NCBI GenBank assembly: GCA_022548915.1
Contig: JAKZES010000034.1
Coordinates: forward strand, 1-56,300
Length of the DNA stretch: 56,300 nt
Direction: 5' to 3'
DNA from: Verrucomicrobiaceae bacterium E54
GTDB taxonomy: Bacteria; Verrucomicrobiota; Verrucomicrobiia; Verrucomicrobiales; Akkermansiaceae
Position 1 is the first letter of the stretch, and every line of letters begins with the position of its first letter. Of this stretch, positions 8,033 through 16,358 are shown in pieces. Both the position numbers and the translations under genes were made by a program. The notes below the pieces were generated by a model, which saw only the letters and a list, made by a program, of their open reading frames with translations, was not told the origin of the DNA and did not search any database.

Positions 8033-8473
8033 ATGAAGCAGGTGTATTCTGACACGAGCTTCTTGATGAGTCATTTCATCAACGACGAACATACGGATCA
8101 GGCGAGACGCCAAGTTCAAGGGCTTTCGGGCCCGATAGGGATTTCACGGTTGGGCGTTCTGGAGTACCAAAACTCGGTTTGGCGAAAGGTGGGTTTCGAC
8201 GGTTTCGGGAAGGACCACGCGGAACGAGCGATCCGCGAGTTCGGAGAGCAGGTCAGCAAGGGCTGGTTCCTCTTGCAGCCGGTCGACGACGAAACGATCT
8301 GGCAGCGGGCGATGGGCTTGAGCACGAGCTATTCCTCGGAGCTGAAGGTGAGAAGCCTCGACATCTTGCATGTCGCCATTGCCATGGAGCTTGCGGCGGA
8401 TTCCTTCTGGAGTTTCGATCAGCGGCAGAACGCTTTGGCCAAGAAGGCGGGATTCGCGATCATTGACCAGTAA
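8033..8473 (+). CDS. PIN-domain (VapC-like) ribonuclease toxin
   Basis: A 146-residue PIN-domain protein, the likely RNase toxin of the pair. The acidic active-site residues are visible: Asp in YSDTSFL, Glu in LGVLEYQNS, Asp in RSLDILHVA and Asp in WSFDQRQNALAKKAG. Length and motif order fit VapC-type toxins. It ends tail to tail with cas9, overlapping its stop by 14 bases. Base composition is low for this window: the line 8041-8100 counts 43% G+C. This supports recent acquisition. An RNA target cannot be read from the sequence. Confidence 0.85.
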   Translation: MKQVYSDTSFLMSHFINDEHTDQARRQVQGLSGPIGISRLGVLEYQNSVWRKVGFDGFGKDHAERAIREFGEQVSKGWFLLQPVDDETIWQRAMGLSTSYSSELKVRSLDILHVAIAMELAADSFWSFDQRQNALAKKAGFAIIDQ

Positions 8474-11400
8474 TGGGATAGCCGGTGTAGCGGCGGGGGA
8501 GGATCTCGAGGCCCGCCGCCATCATCTGCGGTATTCGGGCGTTCCCTTTTTTCAGCCCAATCTCTGCAGGTGAGGCCAGATCGACAGAAACCCCGTAGGC
8601 TTCAGAGTTTTTTACGGATGTTACTCGCCAAGTTCCTTTCCAGGTGCCCCCTGCGACTTTGATCAGGTCTCCCTTGCGAATGATCTTCGGTTTGACTCCC
8701 CCTTGGCTTTCGGTGATTGATCGAAGTGTTTCGTTGATCTTGGAGTGGGGAATCAGACGAGGATCTGTAAGCAGGGCGATTCCATAGTTCTCTGAAACGA
8801 CGATCGCTCCGCGTCCTTTTCCGTGGGGCTGGAGTTTGCTTTTCTCTGTAGTCGGATTGGGTCCTAGGAGTGCGGTAGTTCGCTCTTTGGTGAGTTTTAG
8901 GAGTCCTCGCTGAACCAAGTTTCTCTCGCGCTGACTCAATCTGAGGCCGTGCATGTCGAGTAGTTTCAGGGCCTCCTTTGAAGGCTTTTGGTTTTCCCAC
9001 CTCGGTTTAACAGAGTTGGGAGCTTGAGTGAATGTCGATCGGTTTGGGCGCTGCAGCAGGATCGTGTAGGGACCATCGAATGTGACGATCTTCCAGGTGG
9101 TGCGTTCGGCTTTTGTTCCTGATTGATCCGATGGGACGTGCTGCATGACGCGGGATTCGGCGAGGGAGCGGGCGAGGGCATTCTTGATCTCAGCGGGGAG
9201 GTCACGAAGGCGGACGTCGGTTTCGTGGTATTCATTGCCGTCGCGGTCGAGGCGCTCTCTCTGGTAGCGGTCGAAGATGCCGAGCTTGAAGAGGAAGTCT
9301 TTTTCCTCGTCAGTTCGCCGCCGCTTCATCAGTGACTGCCAGATCTTGCCGGCTTGGTTCTGACCGTGTTGGCGGAGGGGGAAGAAGTGGGCGGCGAGGG
9401 CGAGGGTGGCGGCGTCGAGGGCGTGGTGGAGGTGGGTGAGACCGCGGATTTCGTTCTTGGTCCTTACGTCGCCGTTTTCGTCGAGGATCTCGGGGCAGGC
9501 CAGGGATAGGGTGCCGATCAGGTCCCAGGACTTTCGGATTTCGGCATTCACCGGACCCGGGATCGGGTCGATCCGGGCGTTGGGCAGCTTCTTTCGGAGA
9601 GCACCCATCGCGAGCTTCATCAGCTGGCTGGATTGGGTGAGGGCACCGTCGGTGAACCCAAGCTCCTTGTCTTCGAAGTCGGTGGTTGCAAGGAGGGCTT
9701 TGCGGGCCTTCTTGCGGCGGCGGTCGTCATCGTGGCCCTTGGTATCGAGCTTATCGACGAAGGAGTCGTAGTTCTTGAGCGTGAAGAGGGAGAGATTGGA
9801 TTTTCCCTGAACGGGCTGGCCCTCGAATTCAGCGATGAACTGTCGGGCGGTGCGCTTGCCCTTCATCCGGTTGACCTCGGGCCAAGTAAGCACGAGGGAG
9901 TGGAGAGCGCTGGTGCTCCGGGTGGAGTAGGGGATGATGTGTTCGCGTTCGAGATTCGGGAGGTCGTAGGCGTCGAAGGATTCGCCGGTGAAGGGGCAGT
10001 GCCAGTTCATGTCCATGGCGATGCGGGCCTTGCGGATGATGCCCCCGCTGACGGGAAGGTCGGGCGCATGCTTGGCGAGGTAGTCGACCGCTGCCTTGAA
10101 GTCCTTGAGGCGGCTCTTGAGTTCGCTTGCGATCTCCTTGGCGGTTTTGCCGGAAAATTCTTTCAGTTCGCGGGCGACTTCCACCACGACCTGGGAAAAC
10201 TCGTTCCCGCCGGTGCCGAACTCGGCGAGGATGTCATCGACGAGACGGTCGAGGATGAGCATGCGGTGGCGGACGAGGTGGTTGTTGGTGAGTTGGTCGA
10301 TGGGGCGTTCGGCCTGGAGCAGGCGGACGCGGGAGGTGGGAATCCCGAGATCGTAGAGAACTCCATCGGCGGGTTTGTCCTCACCGTTTTCGGGATCGGT
10401 GCTGCGGCTGGCTTTCCGGGGATGGTGGCCGGCGAGGACCTCGGTGACGACCTGCTCGAGGACGGGGCGGGCGTAGGGCGCGCGGCCACTGATCTTCCTG
10501 GGGGCGAGCGGTTGGAGGAGAAACTCGTCGAGAGACATCTTCGACGAGGCCTTGCGGGTGCGCTTCTGGCTGGCGGTGTGGGCGGCTTCGATGGCCTCCA
10601 TGACCGGGACGGCCATGCCACTGAGTTGGTGAAGTTCGGCGAGCGTGATCGATTTGCCCCGGGTCCAGCGGGTGAGGGCCTTTTGGCGGGCGTCTTCGTC
10701 GAGATGGGGCCAGATGGCTTTGATCGTCTGATTCTGCGCGGCGTAAGCGCGGGCCGGGTCAAGGAGGAGGGCGTCTTCCGAGTCGGGGTGAATCTTGAAA
10801 GTGGCGTCGAGGTTGTAGGGGGAATGTCCTGCGTCCTTGATTTCGCGGGCGAGATCCTTGTGGGTGAGGCGACCTTGCCTTTCGGCGAGATTCCAGAGTT
10901 GTCGGCGGAGCGTTGCGGGAAGTGGCTGGCCGTCGTCGACCTTGAGGTTCGCCAGCAGCATGGCGAACCGGTAACGCAGGAATTCGGGGGATTTGGCGGT
11001 GGGGACCTTGGAGAACTTGTCGGCGAGCTTGCGGGCGACGCCTTCGGGCTCTCCGCTTTCGATGGCATCGTCGTACTGCCTGGCCCAGGTGATAGGGCAG
11101 CGGGCGATGATGCGGTTGTCGAAGCGGGGAACGAGCTGGCCGAAGAGGAGCCCCCCTTGGTAGCGGCGCGGGAGCTTGATCCCGGCGGCAGTGAGTAAGT
11201 TGCGGTCGTCGCGGGTGAGAGGCGAGTCCTTCAGGACAAGGCGGGCTGTGGCGGGATCAAGGCCGGGGGTTTTGCGGATGAGGTCGGCGACCTCCTTGGT
11301 TACGACGGAGCGGGGGTATGCAGCGTTGAGGGTCTTGTAGGGGAGATCGGAAGAGATCCGCTGGTCGTGTTCGGCAGGTTTGAGGCCGAGGCAGGCACAG

Positions 11401-11879
11401 ACGGTTTCCGCCATCGTGGTAGTGCCGTGTTTGGCCATCAGTTGGCGGGCATTGGACTCCTTCTCGGTGTCTTCTTCATTCTTCTCGTCCCGCGCCCAGC
11501 GTGAGTTTCCGTCGTAGCCGCGGTTGTGGGCATACCATCGGAGGACCGTCCAGAGTTCCGCAGGATTGAGGGTCCGATGATCGTTGAGGGCGGCAGCGGC
11601 GAGGAGGAAGGGCGCGGGATGGCCGGGGGCGTCGAGTTCGGCACGGGTGAGGATTCGGCGGTGGATGAGCCACTGCTTGAGGCGCTCGATGCGCAGGCGG
11701 GTCGAGCGGATGTGACGGCGGGTGCGGCGAAGGTCGCGGCGGGTGGAGGCCAGGCAATCATCGGTGGGAAAGGTGACGACTCCCGTCCCGAGAAACTCGG
11801 GGTCCTGTTGATTTGAGGAGGAAAGAACGCACCAGCCGATGGATGCGTAACCAATGTCGAAAGAAAGAGTCAGGTCCAT
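8460..11879 (-). CDS. cas9: Cas9 endonuclease, type II-C
   Basis: RNA-guided DNA endonuclease of 1139 residues. RuvC-I is FDIGYASIGW with catalytic Asp8. The Arg-rich bridge helix follows (about 55-80). RuvC-II is VVEVAREL (Glu567). The HNH domain opens with CPFTGE and has EREHIIPYS (His647) and EVNRMKGKRT (Asn670). RuvC-III is HHALDAATLA (Asp822). All catalytic residues are present, so the nuclease should be active. The Asp that usually precedes the HNH His is Glu here. The last 200 or so residues (WED/PAM-interacting region) follow. The start at 11879 (MDLTLSFDIG) is set by RuvC-I; the frame is open 90 bases further up. The tracrRNA is encoded divergently upstream. The 3' part of the gene has lower G+C than the rest. 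Confidence 0.95.
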   Translation of the reverse strand: MDLTLSFDIGYASIGWCVLSSSNQQDPEFLGTGVVTFPTDDCLASTRRDLRRTRRHIRSTRLRIERLKQWLIHRRILTRAELDAPGHPAPFLLAAAALNDHRTLNPAELWTVLRWYAHNRGYDGNSRWARDEKNEEDTEKESNARQLMAKHGTTTMAETVCACLGLKPAEHDQRISSDLPYKTLNAAYPRSVVTKEVADLIRKTPGLDPATARLVLKDSPLTRDDRNLLTAAGIKLPRRYQGGLLFGQLVPRFDNRIIARCPITWARQYDDAIESGEPEGVARKLADKFSKVPTAKSPEFLRYRFAMLLANLKVDDGQPLPATLRRQLWNLAERQGRLTHKDLAREIKDAGHSPYNLDATFKIHPDSEDALLLDPARAYAAQNQTIKAIWPHLDEDARQKALTRWTRGKSITLAELHQLSGMAVPVMEAIEAAHTASQKRTRKASSKMSLDEFLLQPLAPRKISGRAPYARPVLEQVVTEVLAGHHPRKASRSTDPENGEDKPADGVLYDLGIPTSRVRLLQAERPIDQLTNNHLVRHRMLILDRLVDDILAEFGTGGNEFSQVVVEVARELKEFSGKTAKEIASELKSRLKDFKAAVDYLAKHAPDLPVSGGIIRKARIAMDMNWHCPFTGESFDAYDLPNLEREHIIPYSTRSTSALHSLVLTWPEVNRMKGKRTARQFIAEFEGQPVQGKSNLSLFTLKNYDSFVDKLDTKGHDDDRRRKKARKALLATTDFEDKELGFTDGALTQSSQLMKLAMGALRKKLPNARIDPIPGPVNAEIRKSWDLIGTLSLACPEILDENGDVRTKNEIRGLTHLHHALDAATLALAAHFFPLRQHGQNQAGKIWQSLMKRRRTDEEKDFLFKLGIFDRYQRERLDRDGNEYHETDVRLRDLPAEIKNALARSLAESRVMQHVPSDQSGTKAERTTWKIVTFDGPYTILLQRPNRSTFTQAPNSVKPRWENQKPSKEALKLLDMHGLRLSQRERNLVQRGLLKLTKERTTALLGPNPTTEKSKLQPHGKGRGAIVVSENYGIALLTDPRLIPHSKINETLRSITESQGGVKPKIIRKGDLIKVAGGTWKGTWRVTSVKNSEAYGVSVDLASPAEIGLKKGNARIPQMMAAGLEILPRRYTGYPITGQ

Positions 11880-12044
11880 GGCGAAAATGTTAGGTCCAGG
11901 GGATAGGACAAGGGCAGGGGGAGTGCGAGTGAAAACGGCACGGCACTGGCGGAAGAGGGTCAGGACCAAGGTGCTGCTGGCAATCGCCTCATCGCCCTTC
12001 GTTCACCGCCGCGCAAGTTTTGGGTTGCCAGGGTTCGGGGGGGT

Positions 12045-12175
12045 CTGACAGCCTCTCCCCGAATCAAGACAAAGTTTGAAGCGCAGACCGATCTTCTGAA
12101 ATCGCCTTCGGGCGTAACACACCGGGAAAACGAGCGCTTGTTTTGGAACGGCCACCCGACGGGGTGGCCGTTTCA
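12045..12175 (+). ncRNA. tracrRNA
   Basis: The stretch 12061-12074 (GAATCAAGACAAAG) is complementary at 13 of 14 positions to the first part of the CRISPR repeat, as an anti-repeat must be. It is followed by CAGA/TCTG pairing, a CGCC-TTCG-GGCG hairpin at 12103-12114, and a strong GC hairpin with a short T run at 12147-12174. This order of anti-repeat, hairpin and terminator is that of type II tracrRNAs, and the gene lies next to cas9 on the opposite strand. The 5' end is not determined; a start near 12045 is assumed. It occupies most of the 347-base gap between cas9 and pheA; the remainder (11880-12044) should hold the cas9 and tracrRNA promoters, but I see no clear boxes. Confidence 0.8.
12147..12174 (+). 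terminator. Terminator hairpin of the tracrRNA
   Basis: An 11-bp stem with core CGGCCACCC/GGGTGGCCG and loop GACG is followed by TTT. It is the strongest hairpin in the intergenic region and ends the predicted tracrRNA 53 bases before the pheA stop codon. Confidence 0.75.
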
Positions 12176-12226
12176 CTGTCACCGGGTTTCGGTGCTGGTT
12201 GACGCGGATGCCGGCGGCTTGGACCA

Positions 12227-13297
12227 CTACTCGCTGCTATCGGGATAGGAACCGAGCAGCTTGACGATGGAGCAGTGGCGCTGGAGTTCCGTCATCGCCT
12301 CGCTGACCTTCTTGTCTTCGCAATGGCCGGCAAGGTCGACGTAGAACACATATTCCCAGTCCTTCCGCTTCGAGGGGCGGGATTCGATCTTCGACATGTT
12401 GATGTCGAAGTGCTCGAAGGCCTGGAGCGCCTTGACCAGCGATCCCGGGCGGTCGTGGATCGCGAACAGCAGGGAGGTGCGGTCCTTGCCGGTGGGTGGA
12501 CAGGTTTTCTCGCCGATCACCAGAAAGCGGGTGGTGTTGGTGGCTCGGTCCTGGATGCATTCCTCAAGCATCTCGAGCCCGTTGAGTTCGGCGGCGAGGG
12601 GACCTCCGAGCGCCGCGGCGCCTTCGCCGGCCTTTTCGCGGGCGATCTCGGCGGCCCGGGTGGTCGAGGAGACTTCCACCAGATCCGCCTCCGGGAAATG
12701 CCGCAGGATCCAGTTCCGGCATTGGCCGAAGACCTGGGGGTGCGAGTAGAGGGTGCGGATTTCTTCGCGGGGGATGGATGCCATCAGGCCGTTCTCGATG
12801 CGCAGCAGGATCTGGGCGCAGATGTGCAGCGGCGAGTCGACGAAGAGGTCGAGGGTGTGGGAAACGGCGCCTTCGGTCGAGTTCTCGATCGGCACGACGC
12901 CGTAGTTGGCCCGGCGGCGGCTGACCTGATCGAAGACCTCGGCGAAATTGGGTTGGGCGCTGTATTCGACCGAGTGGCCGAACTTCTTGATCGCCGCCTG
13001 GTGGGTCCAGGTGCCCTCCGGTCCGAGGTAGGCGATCTTGAGATCGTCCTCGAGTGCGAGGGCGGCCGACATGACTTCGCGGTAGATGGCGCGGATCGAC
13101 CTTTCGGGGAGCCGGCCCTCGTTCATCGCCACGAGCTTGCGCAGCAGGGCCTCCTCGCGTTCGGGGGCGTAGATTTGAAGGCCGTCCCGCTTTTTCAGCA
13201 CGCCGACCTCGTGAACCAGATCGGCCCTCTCGTTGAGCAGGGCCAAGAGCTGGCGGTCGATCCGGTCGATCTCCTTGCGAATGTCGTCGAGATTCAC
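12227..13297 (-). CDS. pheA: Bifunctional chorismate mutase / prephenate dehydratase
   Basis: P-protein (356 residues) that makes phenylpyruvate from chorismate for phenylalanine synthesis. The chorismate mutase domain (about 1-85) begins with LDDIRKEIDRIDRQLLALLNERADL, in part, with its catalytic Arg and Lys residues. The prephenate dehydratase domain (about 87-270) has YLGPEGTWTHQAA and VVPIENSTEGAVSHTLDL. It includes TTRFLVIG, with the catalytic Thr region. The ACT domain (about 280-350: RTSLLFAIHDRPGSL, INMSKIESRPSK) is the Phe-binding regulatory domain. It overlaps the end of scpB by 4 bases. Confidence 0.95.
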   Translation of the reverse strand: MNLDDIRKEIDRIDRQLLALLNERADLVHEVGVLKKRDGLQIYAPEREEALLRKLVAMNEGRLPERSIRAIYREVMSAALALEDDLKIAYLGPEGTWTHQAAIKKFGHSVEYSAQPNFAEVFDQVSRRRANYGVVPIENSTEGAVSHTLDLFVDSPLHICAQILLRIENGLMASIPREEIRTLYSHPQVFGQCRNWILRHFPEADLVEVSSTTRAAEIAREKAGEGAAALGGPLAAELNGLEMLEECIQDRATNTTRFLVIGEKTCPPTGKDRTSLLFAIHDRPGSLVKALQAFEHFDINMSKIESRPSKRKDWEYVFYVDLAGHCEDKKVSEAMTELQRHCSIVKLLGSYPDSSE

Positions 13298-14043
13298 GAT
13301 TCCTGATCGGCGGTGACTTCGCCTTGGGGTTCGGAGCTGCCGGCCTCCGCCGGTGGTGCGTCGGCCCCGGCTGCCTTGAGCGCGAGCTGTTCTTCGGGGG
13401 CGGGTCCCCCGGATTCCTCGGGAGCCTCCGGGAGCTTCACCTTCCGCAGCTCGTCGGCATTCGGCAGGTCATCGATCGACCGGATGCCGAAGTGCTCGTA
13501 GAACAATTCGGTGGTCTCGTAGAGCAGGGGGCGTCCGGGAAGTTCGGCGCGGCCGCCGATCCGGATCAGCTCGCGATCGAGGAGTTTCTGCAGCATGCCA
13601 TCGCAGGAAACGCCCCGCACCGCCTCGATGGCGGACTTGGTGATCGGCTGGCGGTAGGCGATGATGGCGAGGGTTTCCATGGCGGGAGCGCTGAGGCGTT
13701 CGGGACGGCGCCCGGGGAAAAGTTGGCGGACGAATTCCCCGTATTCGACCCGGGTGAAAATCCTCCAGCCCCGTGCCCTCTCGCTGAGTGTGAAGGCCCG
13801 CCCGGTCTGTTCATAGGCCCGGTTGAGTTCCGCGATGGCCGCGACGACCTGCTCCTCGGTGACTTCGGCGAGCGCCGTGAGCCAGTCGGGCAGAGGGTCC
13901 GGATTCTCGCCCTCCTCGGTCTGGCGGGCCCGCACATCCTCGGCCTCGGCGACGCGGGCACGGATCAGGCGGGCGATTTCCGGGGACGGGAGGGCGTCGT
14001 CGGACGCGGTGACCAGGGCTTCGATAATGGAGCTGAGCTGCAT
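13294..14043 (-). CDS. scpB: Segregation and condensation protein B
   Basis: ScpB (249 residues), the kleisin-associated subunit of the bacterial SMC condensin, acting on the nucleoid. Two winged-helix domains are visible: MQLSSIIEALVTASDDALPSPEIARL (in part) and LSAPAMETLAIIAYRQPITKSAIEAVRGV, then LYETTELFYEHFGI. The acidic, Pro/Ala-rich C-terminal tail of about 55 residues is poorly conserved, as usual. The start at 14043 is the family N terminus; an upstream in-frame start would add 25 unrelated residues. scpA is not in the window. Confidence 0.9.
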   Translation of the reverse strand: MQLSSIIEALVTASDDALPSPEIARLIRARVAEAEDVRARQTEEGENPDPLPDWLTALAEVTEEQVVAAIAELNRAYEQTGRAFTLSERARGWRIFTRVEYGEFVRQLFPGRRPERLSAPAMETLAIIAYRQPITKSAIEAVRGVSCDGMLQKLLDRELIRIGGRAELPGRPLLYETTELFYEHFGIRSIDDLPNADELRKVKLPEAPEESGGPAPEEQLALKAAGADAPPAEAGSSEPQGEVTADQES

Positions 14044-14218
14044 GGGCAGGCGGCAGCTTAGGGATCCGCCGGGGCAGATCAAGTGCCGGGGAGAGGGGTA
14101 AGATCTTGGAAAAATCAACTTGAAGGGGTGGGGTGGAGGGGATAAGCCACCGCGCCCCGGACGAAGGAAAGCAATTCAAGGCTCCTTCAGGCATCATTCA
14201 TTTCCGACACCGAGATCC

Positions 14219-15025
14219 ATGGCTGCGAAGAAAAAGGTGGCAAAGAAAGCCGCCAAGAAGACCGCGACGAAAACCTCCGCCAAGAAGGTGGCGAAGAAGG
14301 CTGTCAAGAAAGCGGTGAAGAAGGCCCCCGCCAAGAAAGCCGCGAAGAAGGCGGCCAAAAGGCCGGTGAAGAAGGTGACCAAAAAGGCCGCAAAAAAGGT
14401 CGCCAAGAAAGCCGCCAAGAAATCTCCAGCAAAGAAGGTCACCAAGAAGGCCGCGAAAAAAGTCGCCAAGAAGGCTGCCGCAGCGAAGAAGCCGGTCGCC
14501 AAGCCTCAGCCGGTGAAGAAGGTTGCCAAGAAGGCGGTGAAGAAGGCAGCGGCGCCCAAAAAACTGACGGCATTTGCCAAGAAGCAGCGCCAGCGGCTTC
14601 TCGATCTGCAGGATCAGCTGGTGGATGCCATGTCCGGCGTGACCGGGGAGATCCGCAATGGTCCCGACGGCAGTGATGCCTCAGGCAGCGGGATGCACCA
14701 GGGCGATGCCGGGAGCGACGCCTACGACCGCGATTTCGCGCTCAGCGTGCTGGCGAAGGAACAGGACGCGCTCTACGAGATCGAGCAGGCCCTTCGCCGG
14801 ATCGACCGCGGCGTCTATGGAATCTGCGAACTTTCCGGTGAGAAAATCCCGCAAGCCCGCCTCGAGGCCATCCCCTTCGCCCGGTTGACGGTTGAATGCC
14901 AGGAGAACTGGGAGAAGGAATACGGCAAACAGCGTTTCCGGCCGAAGTCGGAGATCGGATTCAGCAATGGAAGCGTGATCGACGACGATTCCGAGGCGGT
15001 TTCGCTTGACGAGTCGGACGAGTAA
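14219..15025 (+). CDS. DksA/TraR-type protein with histone-H1-like lysine-rich tail
   Basis: A 268-residue fusion. Residues 1-120 are almost only Lys, Ala, Val, Pro and Thr in AKK/PAKK repeats, like histone H1 tails or AlgP, and would bind DNA. Residues 120-225 are a DksA/TraR-type domain: a coiled coil (KKQRQRLLDLQDQLVDAMSG), the acidic DRDFALSVLAKEQDAL helix, and GVYGICELSGEKIPQARLEA. The four-cysteine zinc site of DksA is degenerate: one Cys in YGICELSG and one in VECQENW are all that remain. The C terminus is acidic (DDDSEAVSLDESDE). DksA proteins modulate RNA polymerase. It leads into rpmG and rpsR on the same strand. The role is inferred. Confidence 0.8.
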   Translation: MAAKKKVAKKAAKKTATKTSAKKVAKKAVKKAVKKAPAKKAAKKAAKRPVKKVTKKAAKKVAKKAAKKSPAKKVTKKAAKKVAKKAAAAKKPVAKPQPVKKVAKKAVKKAAAPKKLTAFAKKQRQRLLDLQDQLVDAMSGVTGEIRNGPDGSDASGSGMHQGDAGSDAYDRDFALSVLAKEQDALYEIEQALRRIDRGVYGICELSGEKIPQARLEAIPFARLTVECQENWEKEYGKQRFRPKSEIGFSNGSVIDDDSEAVSLDESDE

Positions 15026-15066
15026 TCTAGTCTCCGCGCCCCTCCCACTCTCCAGACGAAAGTCCC

Positions 15067-15240
15067 ATGCCACGCGATATCATCACTCTCGAATGCACCG
15101 AGGCTCGCCCAGAGGGCAAGTCTCCGTCGCGCTACGTCACCACCCGAAACAAAAAGAGCCTGCGCACGCCGGGTCGCCTTGAGAAGGTGAAGTTCAATCC
15201 GGCACTCAAGCGCCGCACGCTGCATCGCGAGCTCCGCTAA
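15067..15240 (+). CDS. rpmG: Ribosomal protein L33
   Basis: Large-subunit ribosomal protein L33 (57 residues): IITLECTEA, then [10 protein letters not shown] and [18 protein letters not shown]. The zinc-binding cysteine pairs of the C+ form are missing (one Cys only), so this is the zinc-independent form. It lies 41 bases after the DksA-like gene and 12 bases before rpsR. Confidence 0.93.
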   Translation: MPRDIITLECTEARPEGKSPSRYVTTRNKKSLRTPGRLEKVKFNPALKRRTLHRELR

Positions 15241-15252
15241 CCTTTCCGACTC

Positions 15253-15495
15253 ATGTCCGAACCGAAAACCGTTCAGCGCCGGATCGCCTTCCGCAAGGCG
15301 AACCGCACCATGCCCCGCCGCCGCCTCGACATCCCCGTCGAGCAGGTGGTTTACACGAATCCCGACATGCTCTCGAAGTTCACGTCGGAGACCGGCAAGA
15401 TCCTTCCCCGCCGGGTGACCGGGGTTTCGGCCAAGTTGCACCGCCGCATCACCCGGGAGATCAAGCGGGCCCGGGCCGTGAACCTGATGCGCTGA
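15253..15495 (+). CDS. rpsR: Ribosomal protein S18
   Basis: Small-subunit ribosomal protein S18 (80 residues). The core DMLSKFTSETGKILPRRVTG and the end HRRITREIKRARAVNLM are typical. It lacks the N-terminal cysteines of zinc-binding forms, like the neighbouring L33. The transcript is closed by a terminator that starts 23 bases after the stop. Confidence 0.95.
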   Translation: MSEPKTVQRRIAFRKANRTMPRRRLDIPVEQVVYTNPDMLSKFTSETGKILPRRVTGVSAKLHRRITREIKRARAVNLMR

Positions 15496-15517
15496 GGAGC
15501 TTCCCATCGACTTCTCG

Positions 15518-15554
15518 AAAGGCCTGTCCGGGTTTCCCGTGGCAGGCCTTTTTT
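15518..15554 (+). terminator. Rho-independent terminator after rpsR
   Basis: AAGGCCTG at 15519-15526 pairs with CAGGCCTT at 15543-15550, and six T follow the stem core. It lies between rpsR and folE2. It also decides the folE2 start, because an earlier in-frame ATG (15539) would sit inside the hairpin. Confidence 0.85.
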
Positions 15555-15562
15555 CTGAGCCC

Positions 15563-16345
15563 ATGAAGGAACTCAAGGATACCCAGAACGAGCGGGACGA
15601 CCGCCGGATTCCGATCGACCGTGTCGGCGTCAAAGGCCTGCGGTTTCCCGTGGAGGTCCGCGACAAGGGCGGCTCAACCCAGCGCACGGTGGCGACCGTC
15701 GCCCTGGCGGTCGATCTTCCCGAGCACTACAAGGGGACCCACATGAGCCGTTTCGTCGAGGCGCTCAACGCCCATGGCGGATGCCTCGATGTGCGGGAGA
15801 TGGCGGCTCTGCCTCGCGAGTTGCTGCAACGTCTGGATGCCGGGAAGGCGCACGTGGAGTTCGAGTTTCCCTTCTTCCGGTCGAAGCCGGCGCCGGTGAC
15901 CGGCAAGCCGGGCTTGATGGACTACCAGGTTCGTTTCGAGGTGGAGGCGGAGAAGGGCGGCAAGGTGGACTTCGAGGTGACCGTGAAGGTGCCGGTGGCC
16001 ACGCTCTGCCCCTGTTCGAAGGAGATCAGTGACCGCGGTGCCCACAACCAGCGCGGCGAGGTGACGTACTCGGTTCGTTTCCGGGAGCCGGTCTGGATCG
16101 AGGATCTGATCGAGTTGGTCGAGCGCTCCGCGAGCTGCGAACTCTTCAGTCTGCTCAAGCGGCCCGATGAGAAGCACGTGACGGAGCGTGCCTATGATCA
16201 TCCGGTCTTCGTCGAGGACCTCGTCCGCAACGTCGCTTCGCGCTCGAACGCCCACGAGGAGATCGTCTGGTATCGCGTGGAGGCGGAGAATTTCGAGTCG
16301 ATCCACAACCACAACGCCTACGCGGTGGTGGAGAAGCGGCTCTGA
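15563..16345 (+). CDS. folE2: GTP cyclohydrolase IB (FolE2 type)
   Basis: GTP cyclohydrolase IB (260 residues), which makes dihydroneopterin triphosphate for folate or queuosine-type synthesis without the zinc dependence of FolE. Family motifs are DLPEHYKGTHMSRFVE, VPVATLCPCSKEISDRGAHNQRG (in part) with the metal-binding Cys, and SIHNHNAYAVVE at the C terminus. The start MKELKDTQNERDDRRIPID is chosen because it lies downstream of the rpsR terminator. The gene stands alone. Confidence 0.92.
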   Translation: MKELKDTQNERDDRRIPIDRVGVKGLRFPVEVRDKGGSTQRTVATVALAVDLPEHYKGTHMSRFVEALNAHGGCLDVREMAALPRELLQRLDAGKAHVEFEFPFFRSKPAPVTGKPGLMDYQVRFEVEAEKGGKVDFEVTVKVPVATLCPCSKEISDRGAHNQRGEVTYSVRFREPVWIEDLIELVERSASCELFSLLKRPDEKHVTERAYDHPVFVEDLVRNVASRSNAHEEIVWYRVEAENFESIHNHNAYAVVEKRL

Positions 16346-16358
16346 AACCGACGACCGA

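Noticed and set aside
14219-14570. The lysine/alanine repeat as a eukaryotic histone H1 gene or contamination
   Set aside because: It is in frame with a bacterial DksA-type domain and such tails are known in bacteria; the neighbours are bacterial ribosomal protein genes.
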